Origin: Clostridiales bacterium
GTDB taxonomy: Bacteria > Bacillota > Clostridia > Oscillospirales > Acutalibacteraceae
NCBI GenBank assembly: GCA_012516295.1
Contig: JAAYWU010000015.1
Location: 1 to 6,637, forward strand
DNA: 6,637 bases
Direction: 5' to 3'
This document shows, one piece after another, positions 1-6,441 of the stretch. Within the stretch, counting starts at the first letter, position 1. Each line of letters starts with the position of its first letter. The notes beneath the pieces were generated by a model that did not search any database, was not told the origin of the DNA, and saw only the letters and a program-made list of their open reading frames with translations. The translations under genes and the position numbers were made by a program.

Positions 1-329
1 GTCAAAATCCCCCATTTCGGTACAAACCCGCAATAATCGGTAAGCAGCCGGAAAAGCAAAACAGCCATATGCCGCTCCCGGTCATTTTCCGATTCACAAT
101 CGGGAAAGCCGAGCCGCTCTGTTTTGCCCCGGCAATAATCACCGAATTGGATGCGAGCCGATATCACGATCCCGTCTGTTTCCTTGTTTATACCCGTATA
201 GACGAGCATTTGCTCTTCGCTGTTTTCCGGAAGTTTTGTCAAAACCTTTATTTTTTGATATGGAAAGAATAACCGGCATAAATTTTCCATTTCATAATGG
301 AAGGTATGGCCGTCAATGATAAGGGTCAT
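1..329 (-). CDS. hemZ: HemZ, oxygen-independent coproporphyrinogen III oxidase-like protein, N-terminal part (cut by window edge)
   Basis: The frame is open from an ATG at 327-329 to the left edge, giving 109 residues with no stop. The protein starts MTLIIDGHTFHYEMENLCRL and then FFPYQKIKV; this IDGH-x-FHYE-x-ENLCRLFFP opening is what I recognise as the HemZ N-terminus. The last visible residues, CGFVPKWGIL, match the start of the family's WGxLTGxRP segment. The radical SAM domain with its CxxxCxxC cluster motif would lie beyond the edge, so catalytic residues cannot be checked. By family, HemZ is a radical SAM enzyme or relative assigned to oxidative decarboxylation of coproporphyrinogen III to protoporphyrinogen IX in anaerobic heme synthesis, in the cytoplasm. 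The start overlaps the end of the upstream metallo-hydrolase gene by 17 bp, with a modest GGGGAA site (338-343) eight bases before the ATG, so translation is probably coupled. The family call is fairly sure; activity is not shown. Confidence 0.85.
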   Translation of the reverse strand, partial: MTLIIDGHTFHYEMENLCRLFFPYQKIKVLTKLPENSEEQMLVYTGINKETDGIVISARIQFGDYCRGKTERLGFPDCESENDRERHMAVLLFRLLTDYCGFVPKWGIL

Positions 330-960
330 AAGCGCTGTTCCCCATAAACGGATTGTTTTTTCTTTCAAAGTCGAGCGTGGTTTTCCCTTCATGCCCCGGA
401 TAGATGTGGTAATCCCCTTCAAGGTTTTCCAGCCGTTTCAGGGATTGAAGTATCTGGGAATAGCTGCCGGTGGGAAAATCCGTTCTTCCGCAGCTCATCT
501 GCATCAATGTGTCCCCCGTGAAAATCGCATCCTCCACAAGGAAACAGCAGCTTCCAATTGTATGCCCCGGAGTGTGCAGAACACGGATTTTCAGGTTTCC
601 GAGCGGGATAATATCGCCGTCGTTTAGTGCGACATCCGCTTTGAATGTCTTCAGCGGACGCGAAGCGACCACGGTCGATAAGTTTAAGGAATTGTCTGTT
701 GTAAAGGGCATATCGTCGCTGTAAATATAGACCTTGGCATTGGTCAGCTTTTTAATTTCATTTACACCCAGTATATGGTCGAAGTGACCATGCGTTAACA
801 AAATCGCTTTCACCTTATCCGCACCGGCTTTCAGAACAGCCTTCGTCAGTTCCGGACTTTCAAAGCCCGGATCAATGACCGCCGCATGGCCCGTAGCGTC
901 ATCGGTTACTATATAGCAGTTTGTGGGAACCATACCCCCGGTAATTTCTGTAATCTTCAT
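313..960 (-). CDS. MBL-fold metallo-hydrolase (glyoxalase II-like)
   Basis: This encodes 215 residues and a single metallo-beta-lactamase domain. The dinuclear metal site looks complete: THGHFDH at 56-62 gives H57, H59, D61 and H62, HTPGH at 129-133 gives H133, FTGD at 147-150 gives D150, and YPGH at 187-190 gives H190. The SCGRTDFPTG stretch (156-165) after D150 is typical of the short hydroxyacylglutathione hydrolase-like (YcbL/YqgX/GloB2-type) subgroup, which lacks the glutathione-binding C-terminal domain of true glyoxalase II. The natural substrate is therefore unknown; a thioester or similar hydrolase in the cytoplasm is the usual prediction. I chose the ATG at 960 because AGAGGTG (967-973) sits at the right distance from it; an in-frame GTG at 969 lies inside that ribosome-binding site and cannot use it. 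It begins 26 bp after the rsh stop and its end overlaps hemZ, so it is a middle gene of the recJ operon. Confidence 0.9.
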   Translation of the reverse strand: MKITEITGGMVPTNCYIVTDDATGHAAVIDPGFESPELTKAVLKAGADKVKAILLTHGHFDHILGVNEIKKLTNAKVYIYSDDMPFTTDNSLNLSTVVASRPLKTFKADVALNDGDIIPLGNLKIRVLHTPGHTIGSCCFLVEDAIFTGDTLMQMSCGRTDFPTGSYSQILQSLKRLENLEGDYHIYPGHEGKTTLDFERKNNPFMGNSAYDPYH

Positions 961-986
961 AGAAGACACCTCTATTCCAACTTGTT

Positions 987-3005
987 TTAGGAACGTTTGA
1001 TCGAAATAATGCCCTGAATATTGGAAAGGCGGGAAATAATACTGTTCAGATGCTCCAACCCGTTAATCGTAATCGTGGCAGAAATGACAGCATTGCCGTC
1101 CTTCGTCTCCCTTGAATTCAAAGAATGAATAAAAATGCGCATATTGAAAAGCTGCTGCGTTACATCGGCAAGCAGGCCGGAACGATCCAAAGCCACGATT
1201 TCCAGCGTGGACTTGAATTCTTCCTTCACTTTGCCCGCCCAATGCGCCTTAATCCAACGCTCCGGCTCCGCGGCTTCGCTTAAATTCTGCGGCACATTGG
1301 AGCAGGTTCGCTTGTGGATGGAAACGCCGAAGCCACGCGTGATAAAACCAATAATTTCGTCGCCCGGGAGCGGGTTGCAGCAACGCGAGAATTTAATCAG
1401 GCAGTTGTCCATTCCGTCAACGATAACACCGCTGGATGGCTTTTTCGGGGGCTGCTTCGCGGGAGCCGGGGCCGGCGCGCTCGGTGCGGGGCGCTTCACC
1501 TTCATATAATCTTCTTTGATTTTCGGCATGATTTTCCACAGCTGGATACCGCCGTATCCAATTGCGGAATAAACGTCGTCCGCACTAGTGCAATTCCTCT
1601 TGGCGCCGATTTTTTCAAGAAGAGCAGTAAGCTCTGTTTCGTTTAATTCAATGCCGTTGCGCCGTAATTCGCGCTCGAGTTCCGCCTTGCCCTCTATAAT
1701 ATTCTCTTCGCGCTTTTCACGCTTGAACCAAGCGCGGATTTTGTTGCGCGCTTCACTTGTTTTAACGATTTTCAGCCAGTCGCGGCTTGGCCCATGTGTT
1801 TCTTTCGAAGTCAAAATCTCGATAATCTGCCCCGTTTTGACTTTATAATCGATGGGAACAATACGCTTGTCCACTTTCGCCCCGACCATACGGTTCCCCA
1901 CAGCGCTATGAATGGCATAGGAAAAATCAATCACCGTCGAGCCGGAAGGAAGGCTGATCACATCGCCCCGCGGGGTAAAAACAAAGACTTCCTCCGGAAC
2001 CAAATCCGATTTAATCGTGCGGACAAGATCGGTCGCGTCCTCGTTGTCCTTTTGATTCTCCAGCATCTGGCGGATCCAGGCAAGACGCTGCTCCATCGAA
2101 TCATCGCTTTTCGAGCCGATTCCCAGTTTATACTTCCAATGCGCGGCAATGCCGTATTCCGCGGTGTGGTGCATTTCCCATGTGCGAATCTGAACCTCGA
2201 ACGGAATGCCATCCTTTCCGATGACTGTAGTATGGAGGGACTGGTACAGGTTCGGCTTCGGCGTGGAAATATAATCCTTAAACCGGTTCGGAATCGGGCG
2301 GTACATATCATGGATTATGCCAAGAACGTTATAACAGTCGTTTACCGTATCGACAATCACACGTACAGCGTAAATATCGTAAATTTCTTCCATGGAGCGG
2401 CCTTGGATAAAAGTTTTGCGGAAAATGCCGTTAATGCTCTTGACGCGCCCCTCTAAATAAACATTCGGAATGAGCGGCGACACCCGTTCGTAAATATTTT
2501 TCTTTGTCTGTTCAATAAACTCTTTGCGCTCATTCTGCCTAAGAGCCAGCCCGCTTTCGATTTCCTCATAGGCAATCGGGTCCAGACACCGAAGGGATAA
2601 ATCCTCCAGTTCTTCCTTAACGGCCCGGATACCAAGGCGGTGTGCAATCGGCGCGTAAACCTCCATATTTTCCAGCGCTTTATCGCGCTGTTTCTGCGGG
2701 GACATGAATTCAATTGTGCGCATATTGTGCAGGCGGTCGGCCAGCTTAATAATGATTACGCGGATATCATCCGCCATTGCAATCAGCATTTTCCGAAGGT
2801 TTTCCGCCTGCTGTTCCTCGCGGGAAGAATACGGGATACGGCCTAATTTGGTCACACCGTCAATCAGATTCGCAATTTCCGACCCGAAGCTTTTCCGAAT
2901 CTGCTCCAAATTAACCGGCGTATCCTCAACAACGTCATGCAGAAGGCCGGCCGCAAGGGACTCGGTATCCATGCCGAGCTCAACAAGGATACAGGCTACC
3001 GCCAC
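987..3005 (-). CDS. relA: RSH open frame downstream of the break: (p)ppGpp synthetase, TGS, zinc-finger and ACT domains
   Basis: From the first start-like codon after the stop (GTG, 3005) 672 residues are open. Numbered from there, the rest of the HD hydrolase domain has HD at 23-24 in LLHDVVEDT and KLADRLHNMRT at 87-97. The synthetase domain has IYDIYAVRVI (208-217, catalytic Asp 210), RFKD (241-244), PNLYQSLH (251-258) and FEVQIRT (269-275, catalytic Glu 270). RFKD is the RXKD form found in bifunctional Rel/SpoT proteins, as opposed to the acidic form of synthetase-only RelA. TGS follows at about 338-400, a helical region to about 500, a Pro/Ala-rich linker at 505-525, a zinc-finger domain with C542, C543, H564 and C568, and ACT at about 600-672. 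The protein is expected to act on the ribosome during amino-acid starvation. No ribosome-binding site lies at a useful distance from GTG 3005 (the nearest GGAG is about 20 bases away), so independent translation is doubtful. These residues most likely belong to one 725-residue protein in an unbroken allele. Confidence 0.8.
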   Translation of the reverse strand: MAVACILVELGMDTESLAAGLLHDVVEDTPVNLEQIRKSFGSEIANLIDGVTKLGRIPYSSREEQQAENLRKMLIAMADDIRVIIIKLADRLHNMRTIEFMSPQKQRDKALENMEVYAPIAHRLGIRAVKEELEDLSLRCLDPIAYEEIESGLALRQNERKEFIEQTKKNIYERVSPLIPNVYLEGRVKSINGIFRKTFIQGRSMEEIYDIYAVRVIVDTVNDCYNVLGIIHDMYRPIPNRFKDYISTPKPNLYQSLHTTVIGKDGIPFEVQIRTWEMHHTAEYGIAAHWKYKLGIGSKSDDSMEQRLAWIRQMLENQKDNEDATDLVRTIKSDLVPEEVFVFTPRGDVISLPSGSTVIDFSYAIHSAVGNRMVGAKVDKRIVPIDYKVKTGQIIEILTSKETHGPSRDWLKIVKTSEARNKIRAWFKREKREENIIEGKAELERELRRNGIELNETELTALLEKIGAKRNCTSADDVYSAIGYGGIQLWKIMPKIKEDYMKVKRPAPSAPAPAPAKQPPKKPSSGVIVDGMDNCLIKFSRCCNPLPGDEIIGFITRGFGVSIHKRTCSNVPQNLSEAAEPERWIKAHWAGKVKEEFKSTLEIVALDRSGLLADVTQQLFNMRIFIHSLNSRETKDGNAVISATITINGLEHLNSIISRLSNIQGIISIKRS

Positions 3006-3017
3006 GGGATGGGAAAT

Positions 3018-3020
3018 TTA
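3018..3020 (-). other. Premature TAA stop codon within the rsh hydrolase domain
   Basis: The plus strand reads tta at these three bases, which is TAA in the rsh frame, at codon 49 counted from the ATG at 3164. The flanking codons on both sides are in the same frame and match RSH family sequence with no gap (SGAP before, ISHPVAVACIL after). This excludes a frameshift and points to a single third-position change of a Tyr codon. Confidence 0.9.
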
Positions 3021-3138
3021 TGGCGCTCCGGAAAGGCGTTTTTGATCCTGATGGGAGGTAAGGGCGAGCTGATAGGCACGGTCGATTACTGACATATCAT
3101 AATCATGTTCGCTTTCGTTAATTAAAGCGATCAGGTCG

Positions 3139-5229
3139 TCATACGTTTTCAGCGGCCATGCCATATCCTTCACCCACCTTTTCCAGTAATTTCAGTTTTT
3201 TTAATATTTTGGAGCCGAATAAATCGACTTTATGCGTTGTATGTACAATTTCTGCCTTTAGCCAATCGCCGAACTTTTCCAAAGTAATGAGCCGATATTC
3301 CGCCAAAACATCAAGTGCGGTTAAAAGCTTAGCCATGTTGCCCACGTCCTTGGTTCGGCTTAAAAGGATTTCCGGGGACCCGGAAAAACCGTTTAGATTC
3401 CGGATAACCCGATAAACATCCGCAAATGCGCCGCGGTTCGGGAACAGCCTTTCCAATTCCTTTTGGGAGAGCGTTTCCCCTCTTTTCGATTTTTCGTAAA
3501 GGGCTATATCCGACAGGACGGCGTCCACATCGATACTCGATAATTTTATATCTCTAATATATATTGAAAGCGTGTTTCTTCCGTTATATTCCCTTGCGTC
3601 AAGCGTTACGGCAAGGTCAAGAACATCCCCCACATGATAACGAAATTCTTCAAGCGTTGTGCTGAATTTCATACAGCGAATCGTACATCCGTCCTGCATA
3701 ACGCTGATACGGAGATGTTTTCCCCCGCCAACCGGCGTAATGTCCGCCAAAGTCACATGGTACAGGCCGAACAGCGGGGACGCGTTGCCCATCCCGAAAG
3801 GTTCCAGGGCATGAATTTGATTCGGGATATCCACGGAAAGGTCGCGTGGATTGAGAAGGCAATCGATTTTCAGCACCGGTACGGGCATAGGGCCGCCTAA
3901 GGAAGCGGCGTAATCGTTGATTGCCTTTCGAAACGCAGGGATATTCGCGGTTAATAAAGATAAACCGGCGGCCATGGGATGCCCGCCATACCGCAGCAGC
4001 AAATGATTACAGGCGTTGACCGCCTGAAAAAGAGAAAATCCTTCGACACTTCTGCCGGAGCCTTTTGCCTCCTCACCGGAATAGGAAATAATAATGCTCG
4101 GTTTCCCAAACTGTTCGGTAATACGGGAGGAAATAATGCCAATGACCCCATGATGCCATCCTTCGCCTTCAATCACCAAAACACGGTCGTAGAGGCGCTC
4201 CGGTTCATCATGAAGCTTTTGCATTACTTTTTCATATATTTCTTTCTCAATCTGACGCCTGTATTCGTTGTCATCATTAATTTCTGTGGACAATGCACAT
4301 GCTTCATCCTGATACTCGGAAACCAAAAGGCGAACCGCGCGGTCCGGGGAGCCAATCCGCCCTGTCGCGTTGATACGCGGAACCAGCGGAAAAGCGACAT
4401 TCCCGGCGGTAAGCCGCCTTCCTTCCACCCCGGCCAGCTCCATCAGCGCCTTCAGGCCGAGCCGGTCCGTCCGGGGAAGCATTTTCAGCCCGGCTTTCAC
4501 GAAGCATCGGTTTTCCCCGGTGAGCGGCACAACATCCCCGATGGTGCCGATTGCAACGAGGTCGGCGTAATTGTCAAGCAATGCATCGGGACTGCAGTCC
4601 TCGCCTTCCAATGCCATAATCAGTTTAAATGCAACGCCAACACCGGAATAGTCCTTAAACGGGCAATCGCAGTCTTCGCGGTAAGGATCAACTACAGCAT
4701 ATGCATCGGGCAATTCCGCCCTTGGGCGGTGATGGTCTGTCACCACCACATCCATTCCCAATTCACTCGCATGGGCTACTTCCGCAATAGAGGAAATCCC
4801 GTTATCCACGGTAACAATCAGATTGACATCCTGCGCATGCAGGGTATCAATCGCATTGCAGTTCAGGCCATAGCCCTCGCCTTCCCGTTCGGGAATATAA
4901 TAGATTACATTCGCGCCGCAGGATTCCAAATAGGAATACAGCATGGCGGTCGCAGTCACTCCGTCGGCATCGTAATCCCCGTAAACAGCAATTTTTTCGA
5001 ATTCTTCAATCGCACGTATAATACGGTCAGCCGCTTTTCTCATATCTGTTAAAAGAAAAGGATCTGATAAATTTTCATCAGAATGAAAGAATTTTTCAAT
5101 TTGTTCTATGTCAACAATGCCCCGTTCTTGAAGCAATACTGCAAGAATCGTTGGCAGATTCATTTCTTGTGTCATCCGCCTTGTCACAGCCGGATCACTC
5201 TGAAATACTTCCCATTTCTTTAAGCTCAC
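3139..5229 (-). CDS. recJ: RecJ, single-stranded-DNA-specific 5'-3' exonuclease
   Basis: RecJ is a cytoplasmic exonuclease that degrades single-stranded DNA 5' to 3' in recombinational repair and mismatch repair. The product is 696 residues from the GTG at 5229. In that numbering the DHH phosphoesterase core has VYGDYDADG (82-90), VTVDNG (139-144) and VTDHHRPRAELPDAYAVVDP (163-182), followed by IGTIGDVVPL (227-236) and RINATGRIG (285-293). The DHHA1 part has GWHHGVIGIISSRI (357-370), KGSGRSVEG (389-397) and YGGHPMAAG (414-422). An OB-fold region follows from about 450 to 565 with EPFGMGN (476-482), then an extra C-terminal region of about 130 residues of the kind seen in Firmicutes RecJ. All catalytic motifs look intact. 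AGGTG (5236-5240) is eight bases from the end of its AGG to GTG 5229. An in-frame GTG at 5238 would have a poorer site, and MSLKKWEV is a RecJ-like N-terminus. A promoter lies just upstream, so recJ heads the downstream operon. It ends inside the start of rsh. Confidence 0.95.
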   Translation of the reverse strand: MSLKKWEVFQSDPAVTRRMTQEMNLPTILAVLLQERGIVDIEQIEKFFHSDENLSDPFLLTDMRKAADRIIRAIEEFEKIAVYGDYDADGVTATAMLYSYLESCGANVIYYIPEREGEGYGLNCNAIDTLHAQDVNLIVTVDNGISSIAEVAHASELGMDVVVTDHHRPRAELPDAYAVVDPYREDCDCPFKDYSGVGVAFKLIMALEGEDCSPDALLDNYADLVAIGTIGDVVPLTGENRCFVKAGLKMLPRTDRLGLKALMELAGVEGRRLTAGNVAFPLVPRINATGRIGSPDRAVRLLVSEYQDEACALSTEINDDNEYRRQIEKEIYEKVMQKLHDEPERLYDRVLVIEGEGWHHGVIGIISSRITEQFGKPSIIISYSGEEAKGSGRSVEGFSLFQAVNACNHLLLRYGGHPMAAGLSLLTANIPAFRKAINDYAASLGGPMPVPVLKIDCLLNPRDLSVDIPNQIHALEPFGMGNASPLFGLYHVTLADITPVGGGKHLRISVMQDGCTIRCMKFSTTLEEFRYHVGDVLDLAVTLDAREYNGRNTLSIYIRDIKLSSIDVDAVLSDIALYEKSKRGETLSQKELERLFPNRGAFADVYRVIRNLNGFSGSPEILLSRTKDVGNMAKLLTALDVLAEYRLITLEKFGDWLKAEIVHTTHKVDLFGSKILKKLKLLEKVGEGYGMAAENV

Positions 5230-5255
5230 GAACCCCACCTACCCCATAATTACTC

Positions 5256-5284
5256 ATTGTATCATTTTGGCAAATAATATTCAA
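5256..5284 (-). promoter_or_regulatory. Sigma-A-type promoter for the recJ operon
   Basis: On the minus strand the -35 box TTGAAT (5279-5284) and -10 box TACAAT (5256-5261) are separated by exactly 17 bases. The -10 box is preceded by TGA, an extended -10 TGN. Each box differs from consensus (TTGACA, TATAAT) by one or two bases. Transcription should start near 5249, leaving a leader of about 20 bases before the recJ GTG. The promoter sits directly after the second terminator, as expected for the head of a new transcription unit. Confidence 0.75.
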
Positions 5285-5304
5285 CATTTATTCTTCCCCG
5301 ATAC

Positions 5305-5354
5305 AAAAAACGGAAGAAAAACAGCGGATAACCCATTGATATTATCCGCTGTTT
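5305..5354 (-). terminator. Intrinsic terminator 2 between secF and recJ
   Basis: On the minus strand a perfect 13-bp stem (AAACAGCGGATAA paired with TTATCCGCTGTTT, arms 5342-5354 and 5319-5331) with a 10-base loop is followed by TTTTTCTTCC and then a second run of six T. The T-tract is only on the minus-strand side, so it ends transcription coming from secF. It lies about 20 bases before the recJ -35 box. Confidence 0.8.
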
Positions 5355-5430
5355 GCAATTTCAGATATTTATTATTCATTTTCGCAGGAACAACCGCCAC
5401 ACTCCGGTTCACCCCGACCGCATGGCACTT

Positions 5431-5463
5431 AAAAGCCGCCGATGTCTTACGCATCGGCGGCTT
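5431..5463 (-). terminator. Intrinsic terminator 1 directly after secF
   Basis: A perfect 12-bp GC-rich stem (arms 5452-5463 and 5433-5444, AAGCCGCCGATG and its complement) encloses a 7-base loop. On the minus strand it ends in CTTTTAAG, a short T-tract. It begins about 20 bases after the secF stop codon. The stem is strong but the T-tract is weak, which may explain the second terminator downstream. Confidence 0.8.
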
Positions 5464-5484
5464 CCATAATATCGTGTTTTAATT

Positions 5485-6441
5485 TTAAGCTTTTGCTGTT
5501 TCTTTTTGTTTTGCTTTATGGTTCTGCCACATAACATAAAGGGGGCCTGCAATGCAGACGGAGGAATAACAACCGGTAACAACACCGATCATCATCGGCA
5601 GAGCAAAGGTCGTTACGCTCGTAATTCCATAAAGCTGCCCAACGACGAAGACGGTTGCAATTGAAGAAAATGTGCAACCCGCAGTAAAGAGAGAACGGGT
5701 AAATGTCTGGTTGATACTCGTGTTTACCAAAGAAGAATAAGGCGTTTTCGGCCCCATCAGTCTGCGGTTTTCTCTGATACGGTCATAAATAATAATCGTA
5801 TCATTCAGTGAATAGCCCAGAATCGTCAATACAACTGCAATAAAGTTATCATTCAGCGGTATTCTGAAGATGATAAATGTAAAATAAACCATGATAACGT
5901 CATGCAATAGTGCGAGAACAGCCATTACGCCAGCGGACATACCGCCGATTTTTCTAAACCGGAATGCAATATACAGAACAAGCAGTACGCAGGTAATGAA
6001 AACAGCCGTCAGGCATTTTATAAAGAAGTTGCGGCCCATGGTCGGATTAACCGAGCTGGATGAAACAACCTCGAAATGCGCATTCGGATATTTTGCGGAA
6101 AGCGCTTTTTCAATTGCCTGCTGGGTATCAACGGAAATAGATTCCGAGCCCGCAAAAGAAATGGAAACATTATTCTTTACACTATTTCCGTCAGCGGATT
6201 TTACATCCTCCAAGATGCGGACGGAAACATCCATTTTCGTTGTGTCCTGGACGATTTTTTCGACTTCTTCCTGAACAACCTTGCCGTCAAAAGAATATTT
6301 GATTTCGGCGCCGCCTTTAAACTGGATATCCAACTGTGTACCGAATAGAATATTGAAAATCAAGCCGATCAGCATGACTGCGATGGAAATTCCAAAGTAT
6401 ATCTTTCTGTTTTCAAAGAAATGAATGTTAAAGGTTTTCAT
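5485..6441 (-). CDS. secF: SecF, protein translocase accessory membrane subunit
   Basis: SecF works with SecD beside the SecYEG channel and uses the proton-motive force to help exported proteins leave the membrane. The product is 318 residues. A first membrane segment (about 14-34) is followed by the SecF signature DIQFKGGAEIKY (38-49), an extracytoplasmic domain to about 138, and five more membrane segments near 140-161, 166-193, 198-218, 247-268 and 274-304. GYSLNDTIIIYDRIREN (209-225) is the conserved RND-family segment, with Asp214 the likely proton-relay residue. A charged tail ends the protein. The start is ATG 6441 because GGAGG (6451-6455) lies nine bases upstream. An earlier in-frame ATG at 6465 would add eight residues encoded by the ribosome-binding site itself and by the secD end. 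The start overlaps the secD stop as ATGA, which implies translational coupling and matched subunit amounts. SecD and SecF are separate genes here, unlike the fused secDF of Bacillus. Confidence 0.96.
   Translation of the reverse strand: MKTFNIHFFENRKIYFGISIAVMLIGLIFNILFGTQLDIQFKGGAEIKYSFDGKVVQEEVEKIVQDTTKMDVSVRILEDVKSADGNSVKNNVSISFAGSESISVDTQQAIEKALSAKYPNAHFEVVSSSSVNPTMGRNFFIKCLTAVFITCVLLVLYIAFRFRKIGGMSAGVMAVLALLHDVIMVYFTFIIFRIPLNDNFIAVVLTILGYSLNDTIIIYDRIRENRRLMGPKTPYSSLVNTSINQTFTRSLFTAGCTFSSIATVFVVGQLYGITSVTTFALPMMIGVVTGCYSSVCIAGPLYVMWQNHKAKQKETAKA

Larger units (their letters stand above)
987..3164 (-). pseudogene. relA: Bifunctional (p)ppGpp synthetase/hydrolase (RSH) gene interrupted by an in-frame TAA
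   Basis: The intact gene would encode 725 residues, normal for Gram-positive RelA/Rel proteins, which make (p)ppGpp from ATP and GDP/GTP and hydrolyse it. From the ATG at 3164 the frame reads MAWPLKTYDDLIALINESEH, then 28 further residues ending QKRLSGAP, a clear RSH N-terminus, and then TAA at 3018-3020. The same frame resumes with ISHPVAVACILVELGMDTES. The family has SGEPY-I-x-HP here, so the stop stands in place of the conserved Tyr (TAT or TAC to TAA, one base). H52, in the segment cut off from the C-terminal part, is the first metal-binding His of the HD hydrolase domain. The start overlaps recJ by 26 bp, with AAGGTGG (3174-3180) as ribosome-binding site, so the gene depends on the recJ transcript. 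An in-frame GTG at 3173 is a less likely start. Because the rest is undamaged, the break is either very recent, a strain or variant mutation, or a base-call error. Confidence 0.85.

Noticed and set aside
26..143. Similar short strings containing GCAATAATC near 30 and 132, a possible direct repeat
   Set aside because: Both fall inside hemZ codons encoding DYC-like residues; the match is about ten bases and is likely chance.
69..272. Plus-strand frame of 67 codons at the left end
   Set aside because: It lies antisense to the hemZ start, whose minus-strand frame is open to the edge and matches the family.
1794..2456. Plus-strand open frame of 220 codons opposite rsh
   Set aside because: Antisense to the conserved RSH synthetase domain, with no family resemblance of its own.
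3018..3164. Frameshift or programmed frameshifting as the cause of the rsh break
   Set aside because: The frame is identical before and after the stop, with no missing or extra residue against the family motif, so only a nonsense change fits.
3979..5052. Long plus-strand open frame of 357 codons opposite recJ
   Set aside because: It is fully antisense to a clear recJ with intact motifs, has no recognisable domain and reads as the complement of conserved RecJ codons.
5267..5482. Plus-strand frame of 71 codons between secF and recJ
   Set aside because: It runs through both terminator hairpins and the recJ promoter region, with no recognisable protein features.
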